DNA of 64,000 bases from Kuafuiihalomonas sp964473255 (GTDB taxonomy: Bacteria; Myxococcota; Kuafuiibacteriia; Kuafuiibacteriales; Kuafuiibacteriaceae). The stretch's first letter is position 1, and every line of letters begins with the position of its first letter. The translations under genes were made by a program, and so were the position numbers. Shown here piece after piece: positions 53,386 through 61,809 of the stretch. Under the pieces are notes generated by a model. That model was not told where the DNA came from and did not search any database. It saw nothing but the letters and a program-made list of their open reading frames with translations. The stretch spans positions 1 through 64,000 of the forward strand of contig CAYYOT010000014.1 in the NCBI GenBank assembly GCA_964473255.1. The letters are read 5' to 3'.

Positions 53386-53601
53386 ATGTTTGGATTGGGT
53401 CCTTGGGAAATCGGCCTCATCGCGTGCGCCCTGCTGCTCGTCTTGGGACCAAAGCGCTTGCCCGAGCTGGCGAAGGGTCTCGGCAAGGGGCTGCGGGAGT
53501 TTCGACAGGCGAGCACGGAACTCGTCGAGGAAGACGACGCCGCGCCCCGGATGGCCGCGTCGACCACGCCGACCGGCGAACCGACGAACAAGTCGAGTTA
53601 A
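53386..53601 (+). CDS. tatA: Sec-independent translocase TatA/E-type protein
   Basis: A 71-aa protein with the TatA/B/E layout: MFGLGPWEIGLIACALLLVLG forms the N-terminal membrane helix, GPKRLPELAKGLGKGLREF the hinge and amphipathic helix, then an acidic-basic disordered tail. The FGLGPWEI start and single conserved Glu place it in the TatA/E group. It forms pores or export complexes with TatC for folded proteins. No tatC lies in this window. ATG 53386 follows the helix boundary; the longer frame from 53368 adds only six residues. Confidence 0.93.
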   Translation: MFGLGPWEIGLIACALLLVLGPKRLPELAKGLGKGLREFRQASTELVEEDDAAPRMAASTTPTGEPTNKSS

Positions 53602-53689
53602 CGCTCCGGCACCCGTCGCCCTCGAGCGGGCTCGTCTATCGGAAACCAGCAGGCCGTGACCGTCCGTGCTAGCCTGCGTCGAACGAACG

Positions 53690-54316
53690 ATGCGGACCCT
53701 CGAGCTTCGTCCTCTCCAGTTCTTTCGGGCTTTTGCCCGAGTTCACGGGATCGACGCCCTCCCTTTCGGCGCCGTACCGCCCCAAAGATGGACGACGATG
53801 ATCCATACCTGGCGGGTGGAGGGGCTGATCATCCGCACCGAAGAGGCGAAAGTACGGGTTCTGCTCGGACCGGCCAGCTTCGAGCACATCGTCGTGGCGG
53901 CCGAAGCGGCGGCAAAGCTTCGGAGCGACGAGATCGAAGATGTTCTCGACATCACCGAGAAGCTGGAGGCTCAGTCAGTGGGGGAAGCCGACACCGACAG
54001 CACGCCCCTGCCGGCGGCCAGCATGATGCGGCTCGTCGCCAACGCGCTGGCCATGTTCAACCGCCCCGACCTCGAGCCCCATCAGCTCCTCGGCATCGAG
54101 CCGCACGCCGGCGACGCGGAGGCCGATGAGGCCTATCGATCGATGGTCCACTCGTTTCGCCTGAAGACCCAGCACGACGATCCGGAGGTCCGGGAGCTCG
54201 CGGAAGAGCTGCACGAACGCCTGAAGGAGACGGTGGCCCTCTTCAAGGAGCCGGAGGTCTCCGAGATCACGGACTCACTGCTCAGCGGCGAAGAGCTCGA
54301 TGCCACGGGCCAGTAG
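53690..54316 (+). CDS. Hypothetical protein with a J-domain-like C-terminus
   Basis: A 208-aa soluble protein I do not recognise. Its first 100 residues contain WTTMIHTWRVEGLIIRTEEAK and a leucine/alanine-rich helix. The last half (HQLLGIEPHAGDAEADEAY, then SFRLKTQHDDPEVRELAEEL) resembles the helical J-domain pattern of DnaJ-like proteins but lacks HPD. It could be a degenerate co-chaperone. ATG 53690 is chosen over an upstream GTG because the strand begins there. No operon partner is evident; the glycosyltransferase beyond is convergent. Confidence 0.6.
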   Translation: MRTLELRPLQFFRAFARVHGIDALPFGAVPPQRWTTMIHTWRVEGLIIRTEEAKVRVLLGPASFEHIVVAAEAAAKLRSDEIEDVLDITEKLEAQSVGEADTDSTPLPAASMMRLVANALAMFNRPDLEPHQLLGIEPHAGDAEADEAYRSMVHSFRLKTQHDDPEVRELAEELHERLKETVALFKEPEVSEITDSLLSGEELDATGQ

Positions 54317-54326
54317 CGACGGTGTC

Positions 54327-55418
54327 TCAGGCCGCGGTCGCGGCTGGGAGCTGGCGCCTCGCCGAAAGCTCTTCGAACCAGTCCTCCAGCCGCTCGATGG
54401 CGGCGGCCCGACCGTTCTTCGCGTGCTCGCGGGTCGCGGCCACGTACCGCTCCCGGTTGTCGAGAAAGCTCCGAATGAGTGTCGCGTCGAGCGCATCGAA
54501 TGACGTGGCCAGCCCGATACCCATCCGCTGTACCGCCGCCGCATTCATCCGCTGCTCGACCGTCCCTTCCGGCATCACCATCAGGGGCTTACCGAGGTAC
54601 ATCGCTTCGCCGACCAGCTGATTGCCGGCGGTGCTCAGGACGGCCTGACACGACGCGAGGTCCTCGAGGAAGCCGGAGCGATTGGGCTCGCTCAAGCAGA
54701 TCCGACCCCGCTCGCCCCCGAGCCCCGGCCCGTACACCTTGACCGGGACACCGCAGGTTCCGAGCGCCTGCTCGATGCGCGGCGTCCACTGATGGATCCC
54801 CATGTTGAGGTAGGCGAGCAGGTGCGGTCCGAGTGACGGACGCAGCGCAGCGACGTCGTCTCCCACCATGGCCCCCACGACGCCCACGTCACCGGAGCTG
54901 GGATCCGCATCGTAAAAGCTCGACACCAAGACCTTTTCCGGTGCCCCCATCAGCGTGCGGTACAGCGTCCGGTCCAGGAGACTGGCCAGTCGGTCTCCGA
55001 TGGGCATGGGGACCTTGCAGTAGATCATCACTCCGAAGTGGTCGAAACCGATGCGCGGGATGCCGAGAGCCAGGGCAGCACGATGCGTCCAGGCTTCGGC
55101 ATCCGAGATCACCACGTCCGGAGCGAATCGTTTCAGCGTCGACGCGACGCGAGCGAACTGCGGGCCGCGGAAGAACAGGTCCCAGAGCTTCGGGACGTTT
55201 TGACGGAGCGTGTCGAGCTTCGAGATGCTGCCGGGCTTTCCGTAGGAGAACCCGAGAGTCGGGATCTCGTGCACGTCGAAGCGACCTTCGAGGGCCTCGT
55301 AAGCATCACCCCCGGCGAGAATGAGGACGTCGTGGTTCTCATGCAGATGGGTGAGGATCGAAGCCGCGCGCGTCGCGTGCCCTCGCGTGTATCCGTGGAC
55401 CCCGTAGGCAATTCGCAT
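54327..55418 (-). CDS. Glycosyltransferase of the GT-B (MurG-like/UGT) type
   Basis: A 363-aa GT-B enzyme. The N-terminal motif GVHGYTRGHATRAASI (GxGxxGH-like) and the C-terminal donor-binding segment AGNQLVGEAMYLGKPLMVMPE (E-rich, Gly-rich loop) are the marks of MurG/UDP-glycosyltransferase-like proteins. The catalytic site and acceptor are not identifiable, so the product (lipid or polysaccharide) is unknown. It is divergent from a DegT aminotransferase across 171 bases; the pair may serve surface sugar synthesis. Confidence 0.85.
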   Translation of the reverse strand: MRIAYGVHGYTRGHATRAASILTHLHENHDVLILAGGDAYEALEGRFDVHEIPTLGFSYGKPGSISKLDTLRQNVPKLWDLFFRGPQFARVASTLKRFAPDVVISDAEAWTHRAALALGIPRIGFDHFGVMIYCKVPMPIGDRLASLLDRTLYRTLMGAPEKVLVSSFYDADPSSGDVGVVGAMVGDDVAALRPSLGPHLLAYLNMGIHQWTPRIEQALGTCGVPVKVYGPGLGGERGRICLSEPNRSGFLEDLASCQAVLSTAGNQLVGEAMYLGKPLMVMPEGTVEQRMNAAAVQRMGIGLATSFDALDATLIRSFLDNRERYVAATREHAKNGRAAAIERLEDWFEELSARRQLPAATAA

Positions 55419-55589
55419 ATGTTCTCCTCTGGCCGCCGGGGTTGCCCCTCAGTGCGATGCCGAGGGGACTAAAAGGGAAAACCGAAGGCAACATGATGGT
55501 TGGACGGTAACAAACCGGTGTCGAACGCCGCCGCAGGCTGCTAAAGGGATGCGCCGTCGGGGCCAAGAGGCTCCGAGAAGGAGTCTCGC

Positions 55590-56780
55590 ATGCCCGGTCC
55601 TGGTTCCTATCTCGTTGGATCCGAAGAGGAAAAAGAGATCCTCGAAGTCATCCGCTCCGGTCACCTGTACCGATACGGTGACCCGGAAGATCCTCGTTTT
55701 CGGCAGAAGGTCATGACCCTCGAGCGCGATTTCGCCCGGTTCGTCGGGGTCGAGCATGCCCTAGCCGTGAACTCGGGCACGGCGGCCCTGTGGATCTCCA
55801 TGATGTCCATGGGGATCGGGGAAGGCGACGAGGTGATCGTCCCCGCCTACACCTACGTCGCCACGTATACCGCCGTCCTCTTCACTGGAGCCACACCCGT
55901 CTTGGCCGAGGTGGACGACAGCCTGAACCTGGATTCCGCAGATGTGGAAGCGAGGATCACGCCGAAGACAAAAGCGATCGTGCCCGTGCACATGCTGGGC
56001 AATCCGGTGCGCATGGAGCCGATCCTAGACCTCGCAGAACGACGTGGCCTGATCGTCATCGAGGACTGCGCTCAGGCTGCTGGCGCCCGCTACAAGGGGC
56101 GCTCGGTGGGGAGCTTCGGCAGCATGGGTGGGTTCTCACTCAACTTCTTCAAGACGTTCACCGCGGGCGACGGCGGTCTCATCGCTACCGATGATCCGGA
56201 CCTGTACGAGAGAGCGTTCGGCTTTCACGACCAGGGCCACCGCCCGCTGCGCACGGGTGTGGAGGTCGGGCGTCGCGAGGTGATCGGAATGAACTTCCGA
56301 ATCAATGAGCTGACCGGTGCGGTCGCCCTGGCGCAGCTCCGCAAGCTCGACGCCATCACGTCGACGTTGCGCGCCAAGAAGGCCAAGCTCAAAGCCATGC
56401 TGCAAGACCTTCGAGGCGTGAGCTTCCGCAGCATCGGCGATCCGGAGGGTGAGTGCGGAACGCTGCTTGTCCTGTATTTGGAGGATGAGGAGCGTACGCG
56501 GCGAGTCGCGGCGCGCCTGGGCACGAAGCCGCTTCAGGAGAGCGGCTGGCACGTTTACTCCAACATGGAGCACATTCAAAAAGCCTTGAAGGACCGAGGA
56601 TTCGACATCAGCCTCGGCGCTTTTCCGCGCACCGATGACCTCCTGTCCCGAGCGATCAACCTCAGTGTTGGCGTGGTGGACGGTGGCCTCGGCTCAGGCT
56701 ACGGAATCAACATCCGCTCGACGGACGACGAGATCGCCGCCGTCGGGCAGAGTGTCCGGGAAGCGGTAGTCAACGCTTGA
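55590..56780 (+). CDS. DegT/DnrJ/EryC1/StrS aminotransferase
   Basis: A 396-aa PLP-dependent aminotransferase, typically forming amino sugars from keto-sugar nucleotides. Fold landmarks are AVNSGTAALWISMMSMGI, GDEVIVPAYTYVATYTAVLF, the Asp/Gln-containing VIEDCAQAAGARYKGRSVG, and the PLP lysine in FSLNFFKTFTAGDGG. The C-terminal FRINELTGAVALAQLRKLD is the usual dimer element. Sugar vs antibiotic substrate cannot be told. A ribosome-binding site AAGGAG (55576-55581) precedes ATG 55590. Confidence 0.93.
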   Translation: MPGPGSYLVGSEEEKEILEVIRSGHLYRYGDPEDPRFRQKVMTLERDFARFVGVEHALAVNSGTAALWISMMSMGIGEGDEVIVPAYTYVATYTAVLFTGATPVLAEVDDSLNLDSADVEARITPKTKAIVPVHMLGNPVRMEPILDLAERRGLIVIEDCAQAAGARYKGRSVGSFGSMGGFSLNFFKTFTAGDGGLIATDDPDLYERAFGFHDQGHRPLRTGVEVGRREVIGMNFRINELTGAVALAQLRKLDAITSTLRAKKAKLKAMLQDLRGVSFRSIGDPEGECGTLLVLYLEDEERTRRVAARLGTKPLQESGWHVYSNMEHIQKALKDRGFDISLGAFPRTDDLLSRAINLSVGVVDGGLGSGYGINIRSTDDEIAAVGQSVREAVVNA

Positions 56781-56792
56781 TTGAACCAGGCC

Positions 56793-57434
56793 TCAGGCCG
56801 TGGTGGCTACCTTTGGGTTCAGGATGATGCGGTTGCCTTGCCGCTTGAAGAGGTCGGGCGAGGTCTCCTTCCACTCGCGGAGACGGTACTGTATCTTGCG
56901 TACGCTGATCCCGAGCATCTTCGCGGCTTTCCCCGTGCTTCCGTTCGCCGCTTCCAGCGACCGTAGGATGGCGATCTTCTCGATCTCACCCAAAGTCGCG
57001 CCGGGGATGGTGAGTTCACCCAGACCTTGACTATTCTTGAGCCGACGAACCTCGTTGAGCACGTGCTGATGCTCCAACTCATGGCGCACGACCTGCAAGA
57101 GAGCTTGCGGAAGGACGGGTTCGACCAAGAAGCCCGAAGCTCCAAGCTCCATGGCTGCCGCCGCGTCCGCCATTTGGTGCGGGCCGACGACCGGCAAAAT
57201 GATCAGATCGGGATCCACGACCCGGGCGGCCTCGATGACCGAGGTGCGTCGACCGGGCTCGGGGTCGAGGTCGGTGATGAGGACATCCGGCCCCCAGTCA
57301 CGTATGCGCCGCTCGTACTGCGCACGGTCTCGCGTACTCTCCACGACAAAGCCATTTTCGACGAGCTGGGCCGTCCACGCCGCCGGTTGCGTGCGATGGG
57401 CCACCAAGATTCGCGTCCTGGCGTTCGAGTTCAT
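56793..57434 (-). CDS. Receiver-Fis response regulator without AAA+ domain
   Basis: A 213-aa regulator. The N-terminal receiver-like domain (ILVAHRTQPAAWTAQLVENG to HELEHQHV) keeps one acidic residue at the expected phosphoacceptor place (LITDLDPEPG) but the conserved Lys near the end reads PVLPQALLQ, so it may not be phosphorylated normally. The C-terminal Fis-type helix-turn-helix KAAKMLGISVRKIQYRLREW is clear; the sigma54-activating AAA+ domain of NtrC proteins is absent. ATG 57434 has a textbook AAGGAGG eight bases upstream. DNA-binding regulator with unknown target, convergent with the DegT gene. Confidence 0.85.
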   Translation of the reverse strand: MNSNARTRILVAHRTQPAAWTAQLVENGFVVESTRDRAQYERRIRDWGPDVLITDLDPEPGRRTSVIEAARVVDPDLIILPVVGPHQMADAAAAMELGASGFLVEPVLPQALLQVVRHELEHQHVLNEVRRLKNSQGLGELTIPGATLGEIEKIAILRSLEAANGSTGKAAKMLGISVRKIQYRLREWKETSPDLFKRQGNRIILNPKVATTA

Positions 57435-57669
57435 GAACACACCCTCCTTGGGGGCCGCCGCCGTTCTCTGACCGATCGGCCGCCCCCACGAGCCGATCTG
57501 GTCGAATTTCTCTCGTCGCTCGGGGTCGGTCGTAGGCGCGAAAAGCTCACCACCTTTATCCGACCCAAGGGCGATGATTCCGCGATCCTAGACGTTCAAT
57601 TCGACAAAGTCGACCGCGATAACAAATTCTGTCGCTTTTCTGGGCACAGAACTGCGAAGGATTTCATCA

Positions 57670-58671
57670 TTGCGACGCCCTTCTGAACGCGGCTTCTTCG
57701 CTTTGACGCGTTCGGACCTCATGGCGCGTGGCGTCGAGCCCGGGCTCATCCGCCAAAAGTGCGGGGAGCTGCTCGCTCGAGGTGTCGATTTAGACGGTTC
57801 GAGGAACGTAAATGATTCGTCCTGGGGCGGATGTGCAGAGGTTCTCACACGTTCGCACGACGGCACGGTCAAGGCGCTGGTCGACTTCGGCCATGGCCGA
57901 AAGGTGGAGACGGTCATGATCCCCGGCGACGAACGCTCGACGGCCTGTATCTCGGTTCAGGTCGGCTGCCGTCGTGCCTGTCGCTTCTGTGCGACGGGCC
58001 GGATGGGTCTCCGCGCCAACCTCGAGAGCGGCGAGATCGTGGCGCAGGTGGCCGTTGCCGCGAGAATGGCCTACGCGGCGGGGGCGCCTCCCTTGCGCAA
58101 CGTAGTCCTCATGGGGATGGGAGAGCCGCTCGACAACGCCCGCCGAGTGGGTCGAGCGCTCGACATCCTCACCGACGCCGGCGGATGGGCCATGGCCCCT
58201 CGGCACATCACGGTGAGCACGGTAGCCCCCTCGGCGCGCGCGATCGACCTCGTTCGGCGCTGGCCGTGCCAGCTGGCCTGGTCGCTTCACGCCGCGGACG
58301 ATGCGCTCCGGCGCCGGCTCATCCCTACGGCACGAACCTCGGTCCACGCGCTGGCCGCAGCGTTTCTCGAGGTTGTTGCATCACGGAACAAGCGCCTGCT
58401 CGTAGAGCTGACCCTCCTCGACGGCGTCAACGATGACCTCGCGGCGGCTGACTCGGCCGCCAACCTGTTCCGCGGATCGGAGCGTCGCGTTCGTTTCAAT
58501 CTCCTGCCCTGCAACCCGACGGATTCACCGTATCGACCGAGCCCGCCCCCGACGGTACGGGCGTTTGCGCTACGGCTCCGCGAGCGCGGCTATTTTGCCA
58601 TGGTGCGGCGGCCGCGGGGCCAGGACCAAGCCGCAGCGTGCGGCCAGCTCGTGACACTCGTTCGCCGATGA
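57670..58671 (+). CDS. rlmN: RlmN/Cfr-type radical SAM 23S rRNA adenine C2-methyltransferase
   Basis: A 333-aa radical SAM enzyme. The cluster motif is CRRACRFCAT in ISVQVGCRRACRFCATG, preceded by VMIPGDERSTAC, whose Cys sits seven residues before the first cluster cysteine as in RlmN. The methyl-carrying Cys is present in QAAACGQLVTL at the C-terminus, and GMGEPLDNARRVGRAL is the SAM-side motif. It methylates A2503 of 23S rRNA and A37 of some tRNAs. It is shorter than E. coli RlmN (about 384 aa) at the N-terminus. Start at TTG 57670, with AAGGA eight bases upstream. Its stop overlaps the DUF362 start by 4 bases. Confidence 0.9.
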   Translation: MRRPSERGFFALTRSDLMARGVEPGLIRQKCGELLARGVDLDGSRNVNDSSWGGCAEVLTRSHDGTVKALVDFGHGRKVETVMIPGDERSTACISVQVGCRRACRFCATGRMGLRANLESGEIVAQVAVAARMAYAAGAPPLRNVVLMGMGEPLDNARRVGRALDILTDAGGWAMAPRHITVSTVAPSARAIDLVRRWPCQLAWSLHAADDALRRRLIPTARTSVHALAAAFLEVVASRNKRLLVELTLLDGVNDDLAAADSAANLFRGSERRVRFNLLPCNPTDSPYRPSPPPTVRAFALRLRERGYFAMVRRPRGQDQAAACGQLVTLVRR

Positions 58672-60194
58672 TCCACGGTCGGCGCGTGAAGCCGAAGGTC
58701 ATCTTGCGCGATTGCTCCATTTACGATTCGGAGTACATCCGTCGCTTGGTGCGTGAAGCGCTCGAGACGCTCGACCTCCGCCCGTTCGGCCGCACTCTGG
58801 TCAAGCCAAACGCCGTCGCGTCGGGGAAGTTCTTCCCTCATGCCTTCACCCGGCCCGAGTTCTTGGAGGGCGTCCTGCTCGCTTTGCAGGATCGGAGCGA
58901 TGGGGCCATGGAGTCGCTGACCCTGGGGGAGCGGTGCGGCATCACCATGCCCACCCGCTTTGCCTTCGATCAGGCCGGCTACTACGGACTCGCCCGGCGA
59001 GTCCCGGGTCTACGGTTTTCGCACTTCGAGGAGACGGTACAGGTCAAGATCCCGTTGGGACACGACGGCCGTCTGCGCGACGCAGTCTATACGCCTGAGC
59101 CGGTTGCCTCGGCGGACTTCTTCGTCAACTGCCCCAAGTTCAAAGCCCATCCCTGGACCACGGTCACCTTCAGCCAGAAGAACTACATCGGCATTCAGGA
59201 TGACCGCCATCGACTGATCGACCACGACCATCTCCTCGATACCAAAGTCGCAGACCTGCAGTTCATCCTGCAGCCGCAGTTCATAGCCATCGATGCCATC
59301 ACCGCCGGGGAGGGGCGGATGCTGACTCCCCTCCCCTACGAGCTGGGTTTGGTTGGGTTCGGGAACAACCAAGTCGCTTTCGACGCGGTCTGCTGCCACA
59401 TCGTGGGGGTCGACCCGAAGACGGTCGAACACATTCGCCTCGCTCACGAGCGCGGCCTGGGACCGATCGATCTCGAGCACATCGACGTCATTGGCGACCT
59501 GCCGCTCGCCGCCGCGCGCGAGCGAGCTTCATCGTTTCGAACGGGGCTCATCCGGGTGGAAGACTATTTCGAGGGGACGAACATTCGCGCCTACGGGGGC
59601 GCGCCGCCCGGAGGGGAAAAGGACTACTGCTGGGGGGGATGCCCGGGAGCACTGGAGGAGGCCATCGAGATCCTGCGTCTCGTGGACAAAGGGACGAATA
59701 CCAAGATCCCGCCGGTTCATCTGGTCTTCGGACGATACGAAGAGCCGCTGGACGTTCAACCGGGAGAGCGCGTCATCTTCATTGGAGACTGTGCCGAATA
59801 CAGCGGCCCCATCGGCGACCAGCTCGTGAACATCCAGAGCCAGTACGTGGACCGGTCCAGGCTGGACCCCGAGTCCGCGACCGAGGAGGACATCTTCGTC
59901 AAGATGTGGAAGGTGGCTCGTCGCTTCCAGAAGGAGCGAAAGGCGCCGTTCCTCCGATTGGCGGGATGCCCGGTCAGCGTCGCCGAACAGGTTCTGGCAC
60001 TCGTATACCTGGGAGGTCTCAACAACCCCTACTTCGAGCCGACGATCGCCGTCCCCTTCACGAGCGCCTACCTCTCCACACGTACCCGCCGCCTGCTGCA
60101 CCGCGTGTTCGGCGCACCTTACCAAAGGCCCACGCCGGCATTGCGCGGCGCGGCGCGGACCGACCGCATGTTGGCGGCGAGCTCCCGCGACTGA
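58668..60194 (+). CDS. DUF362 domain protein
   Basis: A 508-aa protein of the DUF362 family, whose members are often fused or linked to iron-sulfur domains and uncharacterised chemistry. Recognisable segments are VKPNAVASGKFFPHAFTRP, CPKFKAHPWTTVTFSQKNYIG (with the family HxxxxxT-type core) and DAITAGEGRMLTPLPYELG. A cysteine cluster DYCWGGCPGALEE lies in the second half. No signal peptide or membrane helix. The 4-base overlap with rlmN implies shared translation. A terminator-like hairpin with T-run follows. Function unknown. Confidence 0.82.
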   Translation: MIHGRRVKPKVILRDCSIYDSEYIRRLVREALETLDLRPFGRTLVKPNAVASGKFFPHAFTRPEFLEGVLLALQDRSDGAMESLTLGERCGITMPTRFAFDQAGYYGLARRVPGLRFSHFEETVQVKIPLGHDGRLRDAVYTPEPVASADFFVNCPKFKAHPWTTVTFSQKNYIGIQDDRHRLIDHDHLLDTKVADLQFILQPQFIAIDAITAGEGRMLTPLPYELGLVGFGNNQVAFDAVCCHIVGVDPKTVEHIRLAHERGLGPIDLEHIDVIGDLPLAAARERASSFRTGLIRVEDYFEGTNIRAYGGAPPGGEKDYCWGGCPGALEEAIEILRLVDKGTNTKIPPVHLVFGRYEEPLDVQPGERVIFIGDCAEYSGPIGDQLVNIQSQYVDRSRLDPESATEEDIFVKMWKVARRFQKERKAPFLRLAGCPVSVAEQVLALVYLGGLNNPYFEPTIAVPFTSAYLSTRTRRLLHRVFGAPYQRPTPALRGAARTDRMLAASSRD

Positions 60195-60228
60195 CCGAGG
60201 TCGAGACCGTCTCGGTCCCCCGCTTTTT
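60194..60228 (+). terminator. Rho-independent terminator-like hairpin after the DUF362 gene
   Basis: ACCGAG (60194-60199) pairs with CTCGGT (60211-60216), with two further wobble pairs inside, followed by C-rich spacer and TTTTT at 60224-60228. It begins at the DUF362 stop codon. Stem is short, so strength is uncertain. Confidence 0.45.
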
Positions 60229-60288
60229 ACTGAAGGCCCCGGCTTCGGGCGTGCCTGAAGGGCCCCTCGGTGCTACATACCCTGTCCG

Positions 60289-61809
60289 ATGCGACGGATC
60301 AGGCGGCTCGTGGTGCTGCTCGTCGCGTGCTCCGCACCCCCGCCCTCTTCCGTGGACTCGGACGCGAGGCTGCCCGACGCACCCGACGCGCGGTACGAAA
60401 GACCCGACCTTGGTCTGGCTGACGCGCAGGCCGTCCCTCCCCGCCCCGAGGCCGGCGTCGTCGACGCTGGGGTCCCGGATGCAGTCACCGTCGACGCTGG
60501 GCTCCCACCTCAGCTTCGAGTGACGGCGCGCTATGTCCCGAACAAGCCGCTGCAAGCTATGCTGCAGGTCGAGTCGAACGTTCCGGTTCGCCTCGAGGCG
60601 ACGATAAACGGCCCCGGTGTGAGGGACCGCGTCGTGGAAACCTCCGTCTTCGCGATCGCATCCAGCCTGCCGATGCTCGCCCTCCGCGCCGACTCGACCT
60701 ACCTCGTTGAGGTACGCGGCGTGACCGAGTACCGCGGCGTCGCTACTGCCTTCGAAGCCATCGATACCGGCAGCCAGGGCGACATTGGGCCGGCCGTTCG
60801 CGTCGCGACCAACACCCTCAGCGAGGCCGATGACGCTCTCCTCCTGTTCGGGGAGGACCGGAGTGGGGGGACGCAGTACTACGCGGTCGACCGCGAGGGC
60901 TACGTGGTTTGGTACTACGACGTCCCCGGACTGAACTCGCAGGCTCCCATCATCCGGTCGGAGGGCGAGGGTCGGCTCTCCGTGGTCTTCCAAAAGGAAG
61001 TGCGCCTGATCAATGGCTGGGGCGACACCCTGCGCACCTATTCCATTCCCGACGCGTATAAGATGCATCACGACGCGATCATCCTCCCCAACGACAACCT
61101 CCTCTTCCTCGCTTACGAAACTCGGACCATAGACATACCCCGCTTCGGTGGCCCCACGTCGGTCACCGGCGACGTGATCGTCGAGATCGAACCCAGCGGC
61201 CGCGTTCTCGCCGAGTACCCGTTGCTCGACCTACTCGACCCGACGCGTTTTCCCGGCTTCAATTCCCTGCTGATGGTTCGCGACGGCCTGGACTGGTCCC
61301 ACTCCAACGCAGCTTGGTACGACCCGAGCGATAACACGTTCCTCGTCTCGGTTCGCAATCAGTCCTGGGTGGTGAAGATCAGCCGGTCGTCCGGGGAGCT
61401 GGTGTGGAGGCTCGGACGAGGTGGCGACTTTGCGCTTCGGGGCGGGGAGTGGTTCTTCAATCAGCATGCGCCCTCCCGAAGCCCGCAGGGTGGGGGCGCT
61501 CTCGTTCTCTACGACAATGGTAACGAGCGGCCGGAACCGGCATCGCGCGGCGTCCGCTACAGTCTCGATGAGCGAGAGATGACCGCGCGACAGACGTGGT
61601 CGTGGTGGACCCCTTTCTACACTTCGGCAGTGGGTGACATCGACGACCTGGCCGACGACGGTTTTCTCGTCGCGGCGGGCATTGCCGCGCCGCCAGCCGT
61701 GCCCACGGTCTTCGAGGTGACCGCGGATGGAGAAGAAGTCTGGTCCTTGGAAGCTCCGGGCCGCTTCATCTATCGAGCGGAGCGGATCCAGGCTTCCGAA
61801 CTGTGGTAG
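60289..61809 (+). CDS. Arylsulfotransferase-like (ASST) lipoprotein
   Basis: A 506-aa exported protein. A short signal ends in lipobox LLVAC (Cys at about residue 14), then a linker rich in Asp, Ala and Pro (VDAGVPDAVTVDAG) typical of Myxococcota surface proteins. The catalytic region resembles arylsulfate sulfotransferase, a six-bladed propeller using His to carry sulfuryl groups: YKMHHDAIILPNDNLLFLA, DWSHSNAAWYDPSDNTFLVS, NQSWVVKISRSSGELVWRLG and FFNQHAPSRSPQGGG. The enzyme may transfer sulfate between phenols; strict ASST catalytic residues cannot be confirmed by eye. It overlaps the convergent MATE gene by 44 bases. Confidence 0.8.
   Translation: MRRIRRLVVLLVACSAPPPSSVDSDARLPDAPDARYERPDLGLADAQAVPPRPEAGVVDAGVPDAVTVDAGLPPQLRVTARYVPNKPLQAMLQVESNVPVRLEATINGPGVRDRVVETSVFAIASSLPMLALRADSTYLVEVRGVTEYRGVATAFEAIDTGSQGDIGPAVRVATNTLSEADDALLLFGEDRSGGTQYYAVDREGYVVWYYDVPGLNSQAPIIRSEGEGRLSVVFQKEVRLINGWGDTLRTYSIPDAYKMHHDAIILPNDNLLFLAYETRTIDIPRFGGPTSVTGDVIVEIEPSGRVLAEYPLLDLLDPTRFPGFNSLLMVRDGLDWSHSNAAWYDPSDNTFLVSVRNQSWVVKISRSSGELVWRLGRGGDFALRGGEWFFNQHAPSRSPQGGGALVLYDNGNERPEPASRGVRYSLDEREMTARQTWSWWTPFYTSAVGDIDDLADDGFLVAAGIAAPPAVPTVFEVTADGEEVWSLEAPGRFIYRAERIQASELW

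Noticed and set aside
52925..53659. 244-codon plus-strand frame in the phoX-tatA gap
   Set aside because: It overlaps tatA in another frame, and the part in the gap shows no protein-like character.
57641..57656. Possible sigma54 promoter (TGGGCACAGAACTGCG) before rlmN
   Set aside because: The GG and GC elements are 9 bases apart instead of the required 10, and the -12 box is poor.
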